Positions 27,311-38,600 of a stretch of 64,000 nucleotides of DNA are shown here, in pieces. Position numbers and translations under genes: made by a program. Positions within the stretch are counted from its first letter, which is position 1. Each line of letters opens with the position of its first letter. The notes beneath the pieces are model-generated. The model searched no databases and was not told where the DNA came from. It worked only from the letters and a program-made list of their open reading frames with translations. Source of the DNA: Roseibacillus sp. (lineage in GTDB: Bacteria; Verrucomicrobiota; Verrucomicrobiia; Verrucomicrobiales; Akkermansiaceae); assembly GCA_029242545.1 (NCBI GenBank), contig JAQWTV010000172.1:1-64000 (forward strand). Reading direction: 5' to 3'.

Positions 27311-29314
27311 ATGGTTCGCTATCGTCTCCGGACATTGAAGCACCACCTCATATACTTTCTGATCCTCGCTTTCCTGCCATTGGCAGGTCAGGCTGGACAG
27401 TTTGATGAGATTGCTCCTCTCCTAAAAGAGCACTGTCTGAAGTGCCATGGCGGAGCCAAAAAAAATGGCGACCTTGACCTGCGATCACTCAAAAGCCTCC
27501 TTGAAGGCGGAGAAGGCGGACCGGTTTTTGTGCCTGGCCAACCGGAAAAGAGCCGGCTCGTTACGCAACTTCACCCCGGCGCTGACCCCCACATGCCCCC
27601 AAAGAGTCAGCTCAGCGAGGCGGAAATTACCCTCATGCAAAAGTGGGTCACTCACTTTCGCTCACCCGAAGAGATCGATCATGAACCAACCCCGGAAGAC
27701 ATTGCGGAGACGCTTACACCGGGGCTCCAGCCTGAAGAGGCTATTGATATTCTCCTCGAGAGAAAGTGGGACGACAAAGGCATAGCCCCTGCTTCTTCCA
27801 TTGATGATGGCTCCTTCCTCCGCAGAATCACTCTCGACCTGCTGGGAAGAATTCCTACTAGAGAGGAGCGCACTCGCTTCCTCGCCGATACCCGGCCTGA
27901 TAAACGGCTGGCTCTGATTGACGATCTATTGAACAGCAAGAGCCACGCACGCCACTTTGCAGAAATTTTCAACTTAGTTCTCCTTGGCCGATCCGGGTCT
28001 GGAGGCGCAACCCGAGCCGACCGGCAGAAACACTTTTTACCCTACCTTCGCTGGGTCTTCGAGACCAACCGGCCGTGGAACAAGGTGGGCTATGACTTCA
28101 TCGTGGGGCGGCCTGAAACCCCCGAAGAGCAGGGCGCTTCATGGTTTCTATACGAACAGGATAACGATTCAGGGAAAATGGCAACCTCGACCGCGACTGC
28201 CCTTTTAGGAACACAGCTTCAATGCGCCCAATGTCATGACCATCCAGTCGCTCCGGAAATTGAGCAGAAACATTACTGGGGACTGGTTGCTTTCTTCGAC
28301 CGCACCCGGAACGTCCGCACCAAGAACGGGCCAGGGCTCGGGGAACGCGCTGCGGGGGGCTATAACAAGTTTGCCAACCTTGAGGGGGAGAGCAGTGAGA
28401 GTGAATTGGTTTTCCTGACTGGCCAAACCGTAGTGGAACCGGAGGGCCGGCAAGACAAGGACGACATGAAAAACTACCTCGTGGGTCCTCCCGGTGACTG
28501 GATCACTCCTCCCAAACCCATGAAAAAGGGAGATAAGCCGGTGATCACAACGGAAGTGGAGCAGGTTCCTCTTCCAAAGTTCTCTCGCCGCAAGGAACTC
28601 GCGCGCCTCGCACTCGACAACAACCCCGCCTTCTCAAGAGCCTTGGTGAACCGGCTCTGGGCCATCCTGATAGGGCGCGGAATTGTTCATCCCGTGGACA
28701 AGATGAACTCAGCACATCCACCCAGCCATCCCGCATTGCTCGCATGGCTGGCCAAGGACTTCGCGGCCAACGGATTCGATGTTCGTCGGACATGCCGCGC
28801 CATCCTTAGAAGCAGAGCCTACGCTCTCTCCACGATCCACCCGGCGGAGGCCCCTCCCGCTGTGGACAGTTTCGCTCGGGGAATCGACAAGCCCCTTCCC
28901 GCAGAGGCTCTCTATCGGTCGATCCTCGTCGCTCTGGGAAGCGAGGCCCACGAGAACGGAACTGTCGACCGGGAAAATACGTATCGAGATGGCTTCGTTA
29001 AAACCTACCCCGATATCTTTGCTGAGAATTTTTCTCCCTCCGTGCAGCAGGCTATGTTTGCTGCTAACGGGAAAGTCGTCGAAAAAATCCTGAGCTCCGC
29101 GGATCTTCCCCTCCTTTCCCGCCTGAATGAGAGTGGAGATAATGGCTCGCTCACCGAAGAGCTCTTCCTCGCTACTCTAGGAAGGATTCCCGACCATGAA
29201 GAACGCACGCAGACTCTTTCCTACCTCATGGATAGGACCGACCGACCCTCTGCCGCCATCAAACAAATCCTGTGGGCTCTCTTTAACAGCGCAGAATTCC
29301 GTATGAATCACTGA
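27311..29314 (+). CDS. Short PSCyt1-DUF1549-DUF1553 protein
   Basis: 667 residues, no inserted module. Signal peptide (LIYFLILAFLPLAGQA), PSCyt1 with C42-LKC-H46 and MPPKSQLSEAE, DUF1549 with CAQCH (C305-H309) followed by DHPVAP rather than DHK-DP, then DUF1553 with NPAFSRALVNRLWAIL, HPPSHPALLAWLAKDFAANG and RALALST-like end regions. It belongs to a subfamily distinct from the 785-1025 residue homologues. Its stop overlaps the DUF1501 start by one base (TGATG), so translation is coupled. Confidence 0.9.
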   Translation: MVRYRLRTLKHHLIYFLILAFLPLAGQAGQFDEIAPLLKEHCLKCHGGAKKNGDLDLRSLKSLLEGGEGGPVFVPGQPEKSRLVTQLHPGADPHMPPKSQLSEAEITLMQKWVTHFRSPEEIDHEPTPEDIAETLTPGLQPEEAIDILLERKWDDKGIAPASSIDDGSFLRRITLDLLGRIPTREERTRFLADTRPDKRLALIDDLLNSKSHARHFAEIFNLVLLGRSGSGGATRADRQKHFLPYLRWVFETNRPWNKVGYDFIVGRPETPEEQGASWFLYEQDNDSGKMATSTATALLGTQLQCAQCHDHPVAPEIEQKHYWGLVAFFDRTRNVRTKNGPGLGERAAGGYNKFANLEGESSESELVFLTGQTVVEPEGRQDKDDMKNYLVGPPGDWITPPKPMKKGDKPVITTEVEQVPLPKFSRRKELARLALDNNPAFSRALVNRLWAILIGRGIVHPVDKMNSAHPPSHPALLAWLAKDFAANGFDVRRTCRAILRSRAYALSTIHPAEAPPAVDSFARGIDKPLPAEALYRSILVALGSEAHENGTVDRENTYRDGFVKTYPDIFAENFSPSVQQAMFAANGKVVEKILSSADLPLLSRLNESGDNGSLTEELFLATLGRIPDHEERTQTLSYLMDRTDRPSAAIKQILWALFNSAEFRMNH

Positions 29315-30630
29315 TGAACGGGGCACAACAGAACTGCGGCAATCCGGAACATGGCCTTCATCGGAGACGCTTTCTTGAAGGCATGACAGCAGGCGCCATT
29401 TCCTCGCTCAGCTGGGCCGGGCTGTTTTCAAATCCCGCCTTTGCCGAGGCCGCAAAAAAGACCCAGAAGCGATGCATCCTGCTCTGGTTATGTGGTGGTC
29501 CTAGCCAGTTTGAAACTTGGGACCCTAAACCTGGCACGACTACAAGTGGCCCTTTCGGGTCGATTCCCACTTCCATCCCTGGGATTCACTTCAGTGAGCT
29601 GATGCCCAAGTGCGCGTCCATTGCGCACAAGACCGCTGTCATTCGCTCGATGAAGACAAGTGCCAGCGAACATACGCAGGCCATCAATCTTCTCCAGAGA
29701 GGACACAAACCCAGACCACCCTTTACCCGTCCAACCATTGGCTCCGTCCTCTCCCAGCAGCTGGGACAACTGGATAGTGCTATCCCGAACTTCATTCTCC
29801 TCGACCCCTGCCCCGAGGGAAATGAATTCAAGGGTTTTAAGGCGGGAAACTGGGCTGGGTGGCTCGGAGCGGAATATTCCCCCGTTCGAACCGGTGGAGA
29901 TTTTGGCATTCCGCACGTCGACAAGCTCGATTCCATCACAACCAATGATCATGAGGCCCGCGAGGACTTGAGAAGCTTCTTCAGTAAGAAGTTCGAGAAC
30001 GACACACGCAGCAAGGCGGCATCCTCGCATAATGCTGTCTACGGCCGAGTCAAGGGCCTCATGAGCTGCGCTCACCTGTTCGATCTGGAGCGCCTTCCAC
30101 AGCAGGACCGGGAACGCTACGGACCCGGCACCTTTGGCCAGCACGCCCTCCTTGCCCGGAACCTCGTGGAAGAGGGGGCTCCCTTTGTCATGGTTGCCAA
30201 TGGAATGCCATGGGACTGCCACGTCTTTAACCACGAGATTTACCAAATGGTAGTCCCGGATCTGGACAATATCATCTACCAGCTCCACCAGGACCTCGAG
30301 GAGCGAGGGATGCTGGATGATACCCTCGTGATCGCCATGGGTGAGTTCGGGCGCACCCCCTGGCTCAATGCGGCGCGGGGCAGGGACCACTATCCCAACG
30401 CGTGGAGCCTGACCATGTTCGGAAGCGGTATCGCGGAAGGAGCAGTGGTGGGAGCAACCGACAAACTTGGGTTCGATGTGACAGGCCAAGCCTTCGACGA
30501 ACAAAATCTCTTTGCTACAATATTTGCCGCGCTCGGCATCAACCCGCACGGGGAATTCCAAATTCCCAGCCTCCCTAATTTCCATTACGTGGAGGATAAA
30601 TCCGAGCCAATCAGGGAGGTCCTCGCGTGA
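29314..30630 (+). CDS. DUF1501 protein with Tat signal, short subtype
   Basis: 438 residues. Tat motif HRRRFLEGMTAGAISSLSWAG, then LCGGPSQFETWDPKPG (subtype of the GGPSHxDTFDPKP loop), SASEHTQAINLLQRGH in place of the NHDPA motif, VIAMGEFGRTPWLN and GRDHYPNAWSLTMFGSG. The absence of NHDPA and WGGEFGRTP distinguishes it from the other four copies and matches the distinctive short DUF1549/DUF1553 partner encoded upstream. GTG start of the next gene overlaps its stop by four bases. Confidence 0.9.
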   Translation: MNGAQQNCGNPEHGLHRRRFLEGMTAGAISSLSWAGLFSNPAFAEAAKKTQKRCILLWLCGGPSQFETWDPKPGTTTSGPFGSIPTSIPGIHFSELMPKCASIAHKTAVIRSMKTSASEHTQAINLLQRGHKPRPPFTRPTIGSVLSQQLGQLDSAIPNFILLDPCPEGNEFKGFKAGNWAGWLGAEYSPVRTGGDFGIPHVDKLDSITTNDHEAREDLRSFFSKKFENDTRSKAASSHNAVYGRVKGLMSCAHLFDLERLPQQDRERYGPGTFGQHALLARNLVEEGAPFVMVANGMPWDCHVFNHEIYQMVVPDLDNIIYQLHQDLEERGMLDDTLVIAMGEFGRTPWLNAARGRDHYPNAWSLTMFGSGIAEGAVVGATDKLGFDVTGQAFDEQNLFATIFAALGINPHGEFQIPSLPNFHYVEDKSEPIREVLA

Positions 30631-31700
30631 AAGTCGATATCGCAAAGGGCTCAAGCTTCAAGCTCCCCACCCATTGCCTTTCCCTCGCACGGGGCGAAGA
30701 CAACCAATTCTACGCCGCATGCTTTGATGGAGGCATCTATGCGTTGCCACAGATCCGCTGGGGCAAACCGAACAAACTTGCGGAGCACCGGAATTATGCC
30801 TCTGGGGTGAACTGGTCCCGAGCGAACCGGGAGCTGATTTCTTCCGGCTATGATGGACATCTGCTCTGGATTAATCCGGACAAGAAGCAGACGACTCGTG
30901 AAATAAAGGCCCACGAATTCTGGTCCTGGCAGAGCACCATTTCTCCGAACGGTAAGTTCATTGCCTCCTCGACCGGTCAATATCTCTGTGGTGGTTATAA
31001 ATACGAGCCTGCTCAGGAAAAGGAGCCATCCATCCGGGTGTATGAAGTGCTTACCGGCAGGGAAGCTCACCACTTTCCCCACATCCCACCCGTTGAGTCA
31101 GTAGCGTTCAGCAACGACGGGAAGTTCCTCGCGGCGGGAAACCTCATGGGAGAAGTCCGCATCTGGAATCTTGAAACTGAGAAGGAGGTAGCCAGGATTC
31201 AAACGGGTAATTTCACTGGCTGGGGAATCATCAAGGGGCACTACTTTACCGGCGGTATTTTCTCGCTCGCATTTTCACCGGACGATTCCGAAATCCTGCT
31301 CGCTGGCATGGGGAGCACCCGTGATCCTGCCGCCGGGAATGGAAAACAATTGTGGGAGCGCTGGCAATGGAGGGACGGTGCCGTCGAACGAACCGGGAGT
31401 GCCAACGACAGCGAGATCGGACAGGGCCTGATGGAAACCCTTGCGATTCATCCCGGAGGAAAAATTTTCGCAATGGCCGGAAGACTATTCAAAGGCCAAT
31501 GGAACACCGCCATTTTTGACCTTGCGACCGGATCACTGCTGGCCGCCACTGACACGAAGATGCGAGTGAGTAAGGCGGTCTGGAATGAGGACGGCACCCG
31601 GCTTTATCTCGGTGGAAGTTCGGGGCAACCCAAGGAGATGAAGGACATTGAGAAAACAGACTGGGGGAAGGTCAAAGTCCTCAAGGTCTCAGTCAGCTAA
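30627..31700 (+). CDS. WD40-repeat beta-propeller protein without signal peptide
   Basis: 357 residues from GTG 30627 (GTGA overlaps the upstream stop). Repeats such as SVAFSNDGKFLAAGNLMGEV, FSLAFSPDDSEILLAGMG and KAVWNEDGTRLYLGGSSG indicate about six or seven WD40 blades. The N-terminus MKVDIAKGSSFKLPTHCLSL has no signal sequence although it is translationally coupled to exported DUF1553 and DUF1501 proteins. It may be cytoplasmic, or be exported in complex with a Tat substrate. Role: protein interaction scaffold. Confidence 0.85.
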   Translation: MKVDIAKGSSFKLPTHCLSLARGEDNQFYAACFDGGIYALPQIRWGKPNKLAEHRNYASGVNWSRANRELISSGYDGHLLWINPDKKQTTREIKAHEFWSWQSTISPNGKFIASSTGQYLCGGYKYEPAQEKEPSIRVYEVLTGREAHHFPHIPPVESVAFSNDGKFLAAGNLMGEVRIWNLETEKEVARIQTGNFTGWGIIKGHYFTGGIFSLAFSPDDSEILLAGMGSTRDPAAGNGKQLWERWQWRDGAVERTGSANDSEIGQGLMETLAIHPGGKIFAMAGRLFKGQWNTAIFDLATGSLLAATDTKMRVSKAVWNEDGTRLYLGGSSGQPKEMKDIEKTDWGKVKVLKVSVS

Positions 31701-31755
31701 CTTCTTTCATCAGTCCTCCATTGCATCGTGCTGGTAGAGAGCTAGTCTGGCAGGG

Positions 31756-34113
31756 ATGTTCCGTAACCCTCCGGCCCTTCAATTAGTCACCGCCGTCCTG
31801 TCGACGGGTGGGCTTTTTGCCGAGGTCGATTTCAATAGGGATATCCGGCCTATTCTCTCTGACCACTGTTTCGCCTGTCACGGACCGGACGAACATGAGC
31901 GCAAGGGCAAACTGAGGCTCGATACTGCAGAAGGAGCTCTGAAGGGGGGCGACATAGGCGATGCCCTCCTGCCTGAAAATCCAGATGAGAGTGAGATTAT
32001 TCACCGGATTTTCAGTGCAGACTTGGAGGAAGTCATGCCACCACCCGACGCGAACAAGAATCTCAGCGACGAGCAGAAAAATCTTCTCCGCGAATGGATC
32101 AAACAGGGGGGAGAATACGCGGAACCCTGGTCCTATCGCCCCCCCGAGACCAGTCCCGTCCCTCCAGCCCGGATTTCTGATTGGCCTGCAACCTGGATCG
32201 ATAACTTCATTCTGGACCGTCTCCACCGTGAGGGGCTGGAACCCGCCCCGGACACCGATCCAGTTACTCTCGTGCGCCGCCTTCATTTCGACCTCATTGG
32301 ACTTCCCCCCTCTGCGGAGGAAGTCGGTCGCTTCCTGAAGGAGTGGAAGGATAACCCGACCGACTGTCTGGAGAAGACCGTCGAGGAGCTTCTATCCTCT
32401 CCGCATTTCGGTGAGCGCATGGCGATGTACTGGCTCGACCTGGTTCGCTATGCAGACACATGTGGATATCATGGCGATCAGGATCACAGTATTTCTCCCT
32501 ACCGGGACTACGTCATCGATGCTTTCAACGATAATATGCCCTTTGACCAATTCACCCGGGAGCAATTGGCAGGAGACCTTCTGGACTCGCCTACGATCGA
32601 CCAGAAAATTGCGACAGGCTACAATCGACTTCTCCAGACCTCTCACGAAGGCGGACTGCAAGCCAAGGAATACCTTGCCATCTACTTTGCGGACCGAGTC
32701 CGTAATCTTTCCAACGTCTGGATGGGAGCAACCGTAGGCTGTGCTCAGTGCCACGACCATAAGTACGACCCTTACACCGCCCGGGACTTTTACGCTCTGG
32801 GCGCCTTTTTTGCAGATATCGACGAGGCACAGCATTTCCGGGTCGGAACTAATAACCTGCCAACCAGACGCCCACCTGAAATCGATGTTCACTCGAAGCG
32901 GGAGCGCATGCGCCTCGCGGAGCTTGGGACGAAATTGTCCTCTCATACTCTTGCCACCAGCGAGGAGCGCAAAGCCCTTGAGGCGGAACTGGCAGCGTTG
33001 AAAAAAAGGCAGAGGAAGACCATGATTACGGTCGCAACCAAGCCCCGCACTATTCGCATTCTACCCAGGGGAGACTGGCTCGACGAGAGTGGCCCTGCTG
33101 TAGAACCTGCGTTCCCCGCCTTTCTTGAGAAACCCGGAAACCCCGTTCAGTCGAAGCGTTTAACCCGTCTCGACCTCGCGAACTGGCTGACGGATCCAGC
33201 CCAGGGAACGGGAGGTTTAACCGCGCGCGTGATGGTCAACCGGTTCTGGTATCTCGTGTTCGGTTCCGGGATTTCGAAGCGACTTGATGACTTTGGTGGA
33301 CAGGGAGAAGCCCCCGTGCATCCGAAACTGTTGGATAATCTTGCGGTTGAATTCTACAAGTCCGGTTGGGACATAAAGCATATGATGACCCTTCTGGTCA
33401 CCAGCCGAACCTACAGGCAGAGCTCACTTGAAACCGTGGATCTCCGGGAACGTGATCCCTACAACCGACTTCTGGCACGACAGTCACGATATCGTCTTCC
33501 TGCGGAGACCATCCGCGACAACGCACTGGCGATCTCAGGCCTCCTGCGCACGAGCTACGGTGGCGCCAGCGCGAAGCCCTATCAGCCCCTTGGCTACTAC
33601 AAGCACCTCAATTTCCCCGGCCGGAAATACTCCCATCATGCCGATGATCGCCAATGGCGCCGGGGAATTTATGTCCATTGGCAAAGACAGTTTCTCCATC
33701 CCATGCTGCGTGCCTTTGATGCCCCGACACGGGAAGAGTGCACTGCTGAGCGGCCGCGCTCCAATACACCCACCGCCGCGATGACGCTTCTCAATGACCC
33801 TTCTTTCGTTGAGGCTGCCCGCGTTTTTGCTGCACGCGCTCTTTCCGAGGGTGGGCCAAGCGTCGATTCCCGCTTGGCATTTTCATATCAAGAAGCGCTT
33901 TCGCGAACTCCTGATGAAGAGGAAATCCGAATCATGAAACAGCTTCTTTCGACTGCGTTACGAGAATTTGAGTCGGCCCCTGCTGCCGCGAAGGCACTAG
34001 TCTCAACAGGAATGGCTCCAGCCGCGGGCAGCCTTGAGATCATCCAGCATGCTGCTTGGACCACCGTGGCCCGCGCAATTTTGAATCTCTCTGAAACTTA
34101 CACCCGGAACTGA
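31756..34113 (+). CDS. PSCyt1-DUF1549-DUF1553 protein, no inserted module
   Basis: 785 residues. Signal peptide (LQLVTAVLSTGGLFA), PSCyt1 domain with C38-FAC-H42 and MPPPDANKNL, DUF1549 with CAQCH (C329-H333) then DHKYDP, a charged helical linker at about 375-420 (RERMRLAELGTKL, KALEAELAALKKRQRK) in the place where neighbours carry an insert, and DUF1553 from about 430 to the end (WLDESGPAVEPAFPAFLEKP, LTARVMVNRFWYLVFGSG, YRLPAETIRDNALAISGLL). Followed after 28 bp by DUF1501. The most compact member, useful as reference for the family core. Confidence 0.9.
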   Translation: MFRNPPALQLVTAVLSTGGLFAEVDFNRDIRPILSDHCFACHGPDEHERKGKLRLDTAEGALKGGDIGDALLPENPDESEIIHRIFSADLEEVMPPPDANKNLSDEQKNLLREWIKQGGEYAEPWSYRPPETSPVPPARISDWPATWIDNFILDRLHREGLEPAPDTDPVTLVRRLHFDLIGLPPSAEEVGRFLKEWKDNPTDCLEKTVEELLSSPHFGERMAMYWLDLVRYADTCGYHGDQDHSISPYRDYVIDAFNDNMPFDQFTREQLAGDLLDSPTIDQKIATGYNRLLQTSHEGGLQAKEYLAIYFADRVRNLSNVWMGATVGCAQCHDHKYDPYTARDFYALGAFFADIDEAQHFRVGTNNLPTRRPPEIDVHSKRERMRLAELGTKLSSHTLATSEERKALEAELAALKKRQRKTMITVATKPRTIRILPRGDWLDESGPAVEPAFPAFLEKPGNPVQSKRLTRLDLANWLTDPAQGTGGLTARVMVNRFWYLVFGSGISKRLDDFGGQGEAPVHPKLLDNLAVEFYKSGWDIKHMMTLLVTSRTYRQSSLETVDLRERDPYNRLLARQSRYRLPAETIRDNALAISGLLRTSYGGASAKPYQPLGYYKHLNFPGRKYSHHADDRQWRRGIYVHWQRQFLHPMLRAFDAPTREECTAERPRSNTPTAAMTLLNDPSFVEAARVFAARALSEGGPSVDSRLAFSYQEALSRTPDEEEIRIMKQLLSTALREFESAPAAAKALVSTGMAPAAGSLEIIQHAAWTTVARAILNLSETYTRN

Positions 34114-34141
34114 GCAATTCACTCCTCCTCCCAACAGGCTG

Positions 34142-35575
34142 ATGACAACCACTGAACGACTGGGAAACTACGTTAATCGCCGATCATTTCTTGGCTCGGC
34201 AGGATTTGGACTGGGATCTGCAGCTCTCCTATCCCTGCTCGACCGCGACGCCCTCGGAGAAACTATCGACACTTCCTACAATGGGATTGCGGGCCTGCCA
34301 CATCATGATGCCAAGATCAAAAGAGTCATTTTTCTGACGATGGCAGGAGGCCCGTCACATCTGGAGACCTTCGACTACAAGCCCAAACTCGACGAGCTCA
34401 ATGGCAAGCCCATGCCTGAATCGTTCACCAAGGGCCAACCGATCGCTCAACTGCAAGGTCAGCAGCTCAAGGTCCAGGGTCACCTCACGAAATTCCAGGA
34501 GTTTGGCAAGGGGCAGTTCATCTCTGACTTTCTGCCCTATCATCGGAAAATGGCTGACCAGATCTGTGTGGTGAAATCCATGCTCACCGAGCAGATCAAT
34601 CATGATCCGGCCCATACCTTCATGAATACGGGATCTGCGATCAGTGGCCGTCCCTCCATGGGGGCATGGGTCAACTACGGTCTCGGAAGTGATAGTGAGG
34701 ACCTTCCGGGATTCGTCGTCATGACAAGTGTGGGAGGGCGTAACCCTCAACCGATTGCAGCCCGTCAATGGGGCACAGGCTTTCTTCCAAGCCGTCACCA
34801 AGGGGTAGAATTTAACTCCACCGGGGATCCAGTCCATTACGTCACCCGTCCTCCGGGAGTAACCGAGAAACACCAGCAGGCCCTCGTTCAATCCATCCAG
34901 CAGCTTGACAGCCGGCGCAACCAGATGGTTGACAACCCGGAAATCAAGGCTCGGATCGCTGCTTACGAGATGGCTTTCCGGATGCAAGCCAGCGTCCCGG
35001 ATCTCACTGATGTATCCGATGAGCCTCAGCATATTCTTGAGATGTATGGCGCAAAACCAGGCGACGGATCTTTCGCATCAAACTGCCTGCTTGCCCGTAG
35101 ACTTGCAGAAAAAGGAGTTCGTTTTATCCAGCTCTACCACAGGGGATGGGATCACCACGGAGGACTGGTGCAGTATATGAACACATGCTGTGGTCTAACG
35201 GACAAACCAACGTGGGCCTTGCTTACCGACCTGAAACAGCGCGGAATGCTGGATGAGACCCTTATTGTATGGGGCGGAGAATTCGGACGGACCCCAATGT
35301 TCCAGGGCAAAGGTGGAGCTGGCCGCGATCATCACATGAAAGGCTTTTCCATGTGGCTGGCCGGTGGCGGAATCCAGGGCGGAACGGCCTATGGCGAAAC
35401 CGACGAACTTGGATATGCCTCGGTAAAGGACGTCGTCCATGTGCGTGACCTTCATGCCACCATGCTTCACCTCCTGGGAATTGACCATAACCGCTTCTCC
35501 GTGAAATTTCAGGGGCTGGACATGCGTCTCACCGGCGTGGAGCCTGCAAGGGTCGTAAAAGGAGTATTAAGCTAG
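34142..35575 (+). CDS. DUF1501 protein with Tat signal
   Basis: 477 residues. Tat motif NRRSFLGSAGFGLGSAALLS, loop MAGGPSHLETFDYKPK, NHDPAHTFMNTGS, FIQLYHRGWDHHG, VWGGEFGRTPMFQG, GRDHHMKGFSMWLAGGG, and DHNRFSVKFQGLDMRLTG at the end. All family blocks are present. Closely resembles the copy at 38.7 kb (same KGQPIAQLQG-type segment near residue 100), suggesting recent duplication of the whole pair. Confidence 0.93.
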   Translation: MTTTERLGNYVNRRSFLGSAGFGLGSAALLSLLDRDALGETIDTSYNGIAGLPHHDAKIKRVIFLTMAGGPSHLETFDYKPKLDELNGKPMPESFTKGQPIAQLQGQQLKVQGHLTKFQEFGKGQFISDFLPYHRKMADQICVVKSMLTEQINHDPAHTFMNTGSAISGRPSMGAWVNYGLGSDSEDLPGFVVMTSVGGRNPQPIAARQWGTGFLPSRHQGVEFNSTGDPVHYVTRPPGVTEKHQQALVQSIQQLDSRRNQMVDNPEIKARIAAYEMAFRMQASVPDLTDVSDEPQHILEMYGAKPGDGSFASNCLLARRLAEKGVRFIQLYHRGWDHHGGLVQYMNTCCGLTDKPTWALLTDLKQRGMLDETLIVWGGEFGRTPMFQGKGGAGRDHHMKGFSMWLAGGGIQGGTAYGETDELGYASVKDVVHVRDLHATMLHLLGIDHNRFSVKFQGLDMRLTGVEPARVVKGVLS

Positions 35576-35693
35576 CCTGACTCCTCTATTTTAGGATTTG
35601 CACCAATTTCATTGGCGCTACCACGAAAACAGGACCAACTGGGAGAACCCCGCTCTTGCGCACTCCCGCGACCCTCGGTAGTGAATAGGTGCC

Positions 35694-38600
35694 ATGCGCC
35701 TAACCATCACTGCGCTTATTTTCCTCGGATCCCTGCCTGGAGTGACTGCTCCCCTGTCCTACAACCGGGATGTCCGGCCCATTCTGGCAGAGAACTGTTT
35801 CTCATGCCACGGGCCTGACAAGAATGCCCGCGAGGCCAAACTTAGACTGGACGTGCGGGCGGATGCCCTCGCCGCGGAAGCATTCGTCCCCGGAGACCCT
35901 TCCAAATCCGAAATCATTCATCGCCTCCACACGAAGGATCCTGAGGAAATCATGCCCCCCCCGGAGTCTCACAGGGTGCTCACTTCTGAGCAGAAAAAAA
36001 TTCTGTCTGACTGGGTAAACCAGGGGGCAGAGTACGAACCGCACTGGGCCTACATAGTCCCCAAAAGGCCGGACGTTCCTGAAATGGGTGCCTCGCACCC
36101 TGTCGACAATTTCATCCTCGCGGGAATGGCCGAGGGTAGCCGCAAGCTCTCTGCGCGCGCGGACAAAGACACCCTGCGGAAAAGAATTTCGTTTGACCTG
36201 ACCGGGCTTCCCGCATCGCTCCATGAGATCGAGACATTAAATGCTCAATCGTCCATCGACCACCTCCTTTCCTCTCCCCATTTTGGAGAACGGATGGCGG
36301 TCATGTGGCTCGACCTTGCGCGATATGCAGATAGCCACGGCTACCATAGCGACAAGACATGGAGCGTGACACCCTACCGGGACTATGTGATCCGGGCCTT
36401 CAATCACAACAAGCCCTACGATACCTTTATCGTGGAACAACTGGCAGGAGACCTACTCAAAAAACCTACGACCGAACAATACGTCGCCACAGGATTCAAC
36501 CGGGTAAACCAGGTTTCTGAGGAAGGAGGCATCCAGGATGCCGAATACATCGCCAAATATTATGCCGAGAGAGTACGGACAACTTCCGTTGCTTTCCTCG
36601 GTTCAACGATGGGATGCTCGGAGTGCCACGATCACAAATTCGATCCTTTCACCGCCAAGGACTTTTATTCCATGGAAGCCTTCTTTTCCGATATCTACGA
36701 GAAGGGAGCCTACAATGGGGACGGCCGCTACAATCCCGGAGCGGATATTAAGAAATACCCGGGTTTCAAGCTCGATAAGTGGGGGCCAGCACTCGACGTC
36801 CCCGAACCAAAAAATACCGATGAGCTGACGCGAATTGAGGCGGAAAAAAACACCCTCGAAAAGGAATTAGAGGTGACTGGACCCCAGCTCGAAAAGGATT
36901 TCCTCGCGTGGATCAAAGATCTAAGAGGAAAAATTTCAGCCAGCACGCCAAAGGACCTTCCAATTCTTGATGATAACGAGCTTCCACTCGAGGGAGTCCA
37001 GACCGTTACCGAGAATGTTCATTCCGGAAAGGTCGCTCGCCGCCAGACAAGCTCCGGCCTCGTTCAGCATATTGTGAACGCCGACAGCAAACCGATCAGC
37101 CTTGGCGATGGAGAACAACTTTTTGCCTACGTCTGGCTGAATCCCAAGAATCCCCCGCGCCAGATCATGCTTCAATTCAACGCAGAGAACTCATGGGAGC
37201 ATCGAGCTTGGTGGGGCGAGGATCTCATCCCATACGGTCGGGGAAGCAACGGCCCAGATCACCACCGGGCCGGCGACCTTCCCGCGACGGGCAAATGGGT
37301 AAGGATCGAGGTATCCGCCGAAAAGGTTGGGCTACCCGCGGGAACCAAGATCACCCAGCTGGCCTATACTCAGCACGCAGGAGAGGTCCTCTGGGATCTG
37401 GCAGGCCGAACGACCAGCGATGCCGGCGCCGCACTTGCAGGCATTCCAGAAAATCTTCGAAAACAGTTGCTGGCAGCTGGGAACAAGAAAATCGATGCCG
37501 AGCTCCGCGGACCACTAATGGATCACTTCCGAACGATTGCACCTTCGCTCCAGCCGGTTCGCGACAAAATCGCCAAGTTGGACCAGCAGGCAAAGGGCTC
37601 GATGGGCTCCACCCGCATGACCCTCGTTACCCTCTCCGCGAATCCACGTGAGATTCGAATCCTGCCCAGGGGGGACTGGATGGACCGCTCCGGCCCTGTT
37701 GTGGAGCCGGCACTTCCAGGTTTTCTTGCTACTGATGCGCAAAAATTAAAACCCGGACAGGATCGCCTCACACGGCTTGACCTCGCCCAGTGGATCGCTT
37801 CCAAGGACAACCCACTCACGGCACGAGCCTTGGTCAACCGGGTATGGGCCCTCTTTCTCGGCACCGGTCTCTCGCGCGATCTGCAGGACCTTGGCAACCA
37901 AGGCCAGTGGCCTACTCATCCTGAGCTCCTGGACTGGTTGGCGGTAGAATTCATGGAGAGCGATTGGAACATCAAGCACCTCGTCAAACTGATCCTCACC
38001 TCGGAAACCTACCAGCAATCCTCCAATGCCTCCAGGGACATGACTGGCTCTGATCCCTACAACTTGCTCTACTCGAGGCAGAATTCCCGCCGCTTGCCTG
38101 CCGAATTCATCAGAGACAACGCCCTCGCAGTCTCAGGCCTGCTTAATCCTATGATTGGTGGTGCGAGCGCTCGCCCCTACCAGCCGGCTGGCTACTACCG
38201 GGAGCTAAACTTTCCGAAGAGAACCTACAAACAGCATAATGATCAGAGCCAGTATCGTCGTGGGGTTTACATGCATTGGCAGAGAAGCTTCCTCCATCCC
38301 ATGCTCGTCGCATTCGACGCCCCCCCGAGGGAAGAATGCACCGCGAGCCGGGAAACCTCCAATACCCCTCAGCAAGCTCTGAATCTCCTCAACGATCCTA
38401 CCTTTGTTGAAGCAGCTCGAGTCCTCGCAGAGAAGCTCACGGGAGACAGCCGCCCCTTCAACGAACGCCTTGAAATGGGCTTCCAGCAGCTCCTCCAGCG
38501 GAAACCTCATCCAGAAGAAAGTAAACTCCTGAAGGAGCTATACGATCGACAGCTCAAGCGTTACATCCAGAGTCCGGAGGAAGCGAATGCACTTTTGAAA

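Noticed and set aside
29488-30654. 388-residue minus-strand ORF antisense to the DUF1501 gene
   Set aside because: Shadow of a clear DUF1501 coding sequence; composition is low in typical core residues and there is no promoter-like gap.
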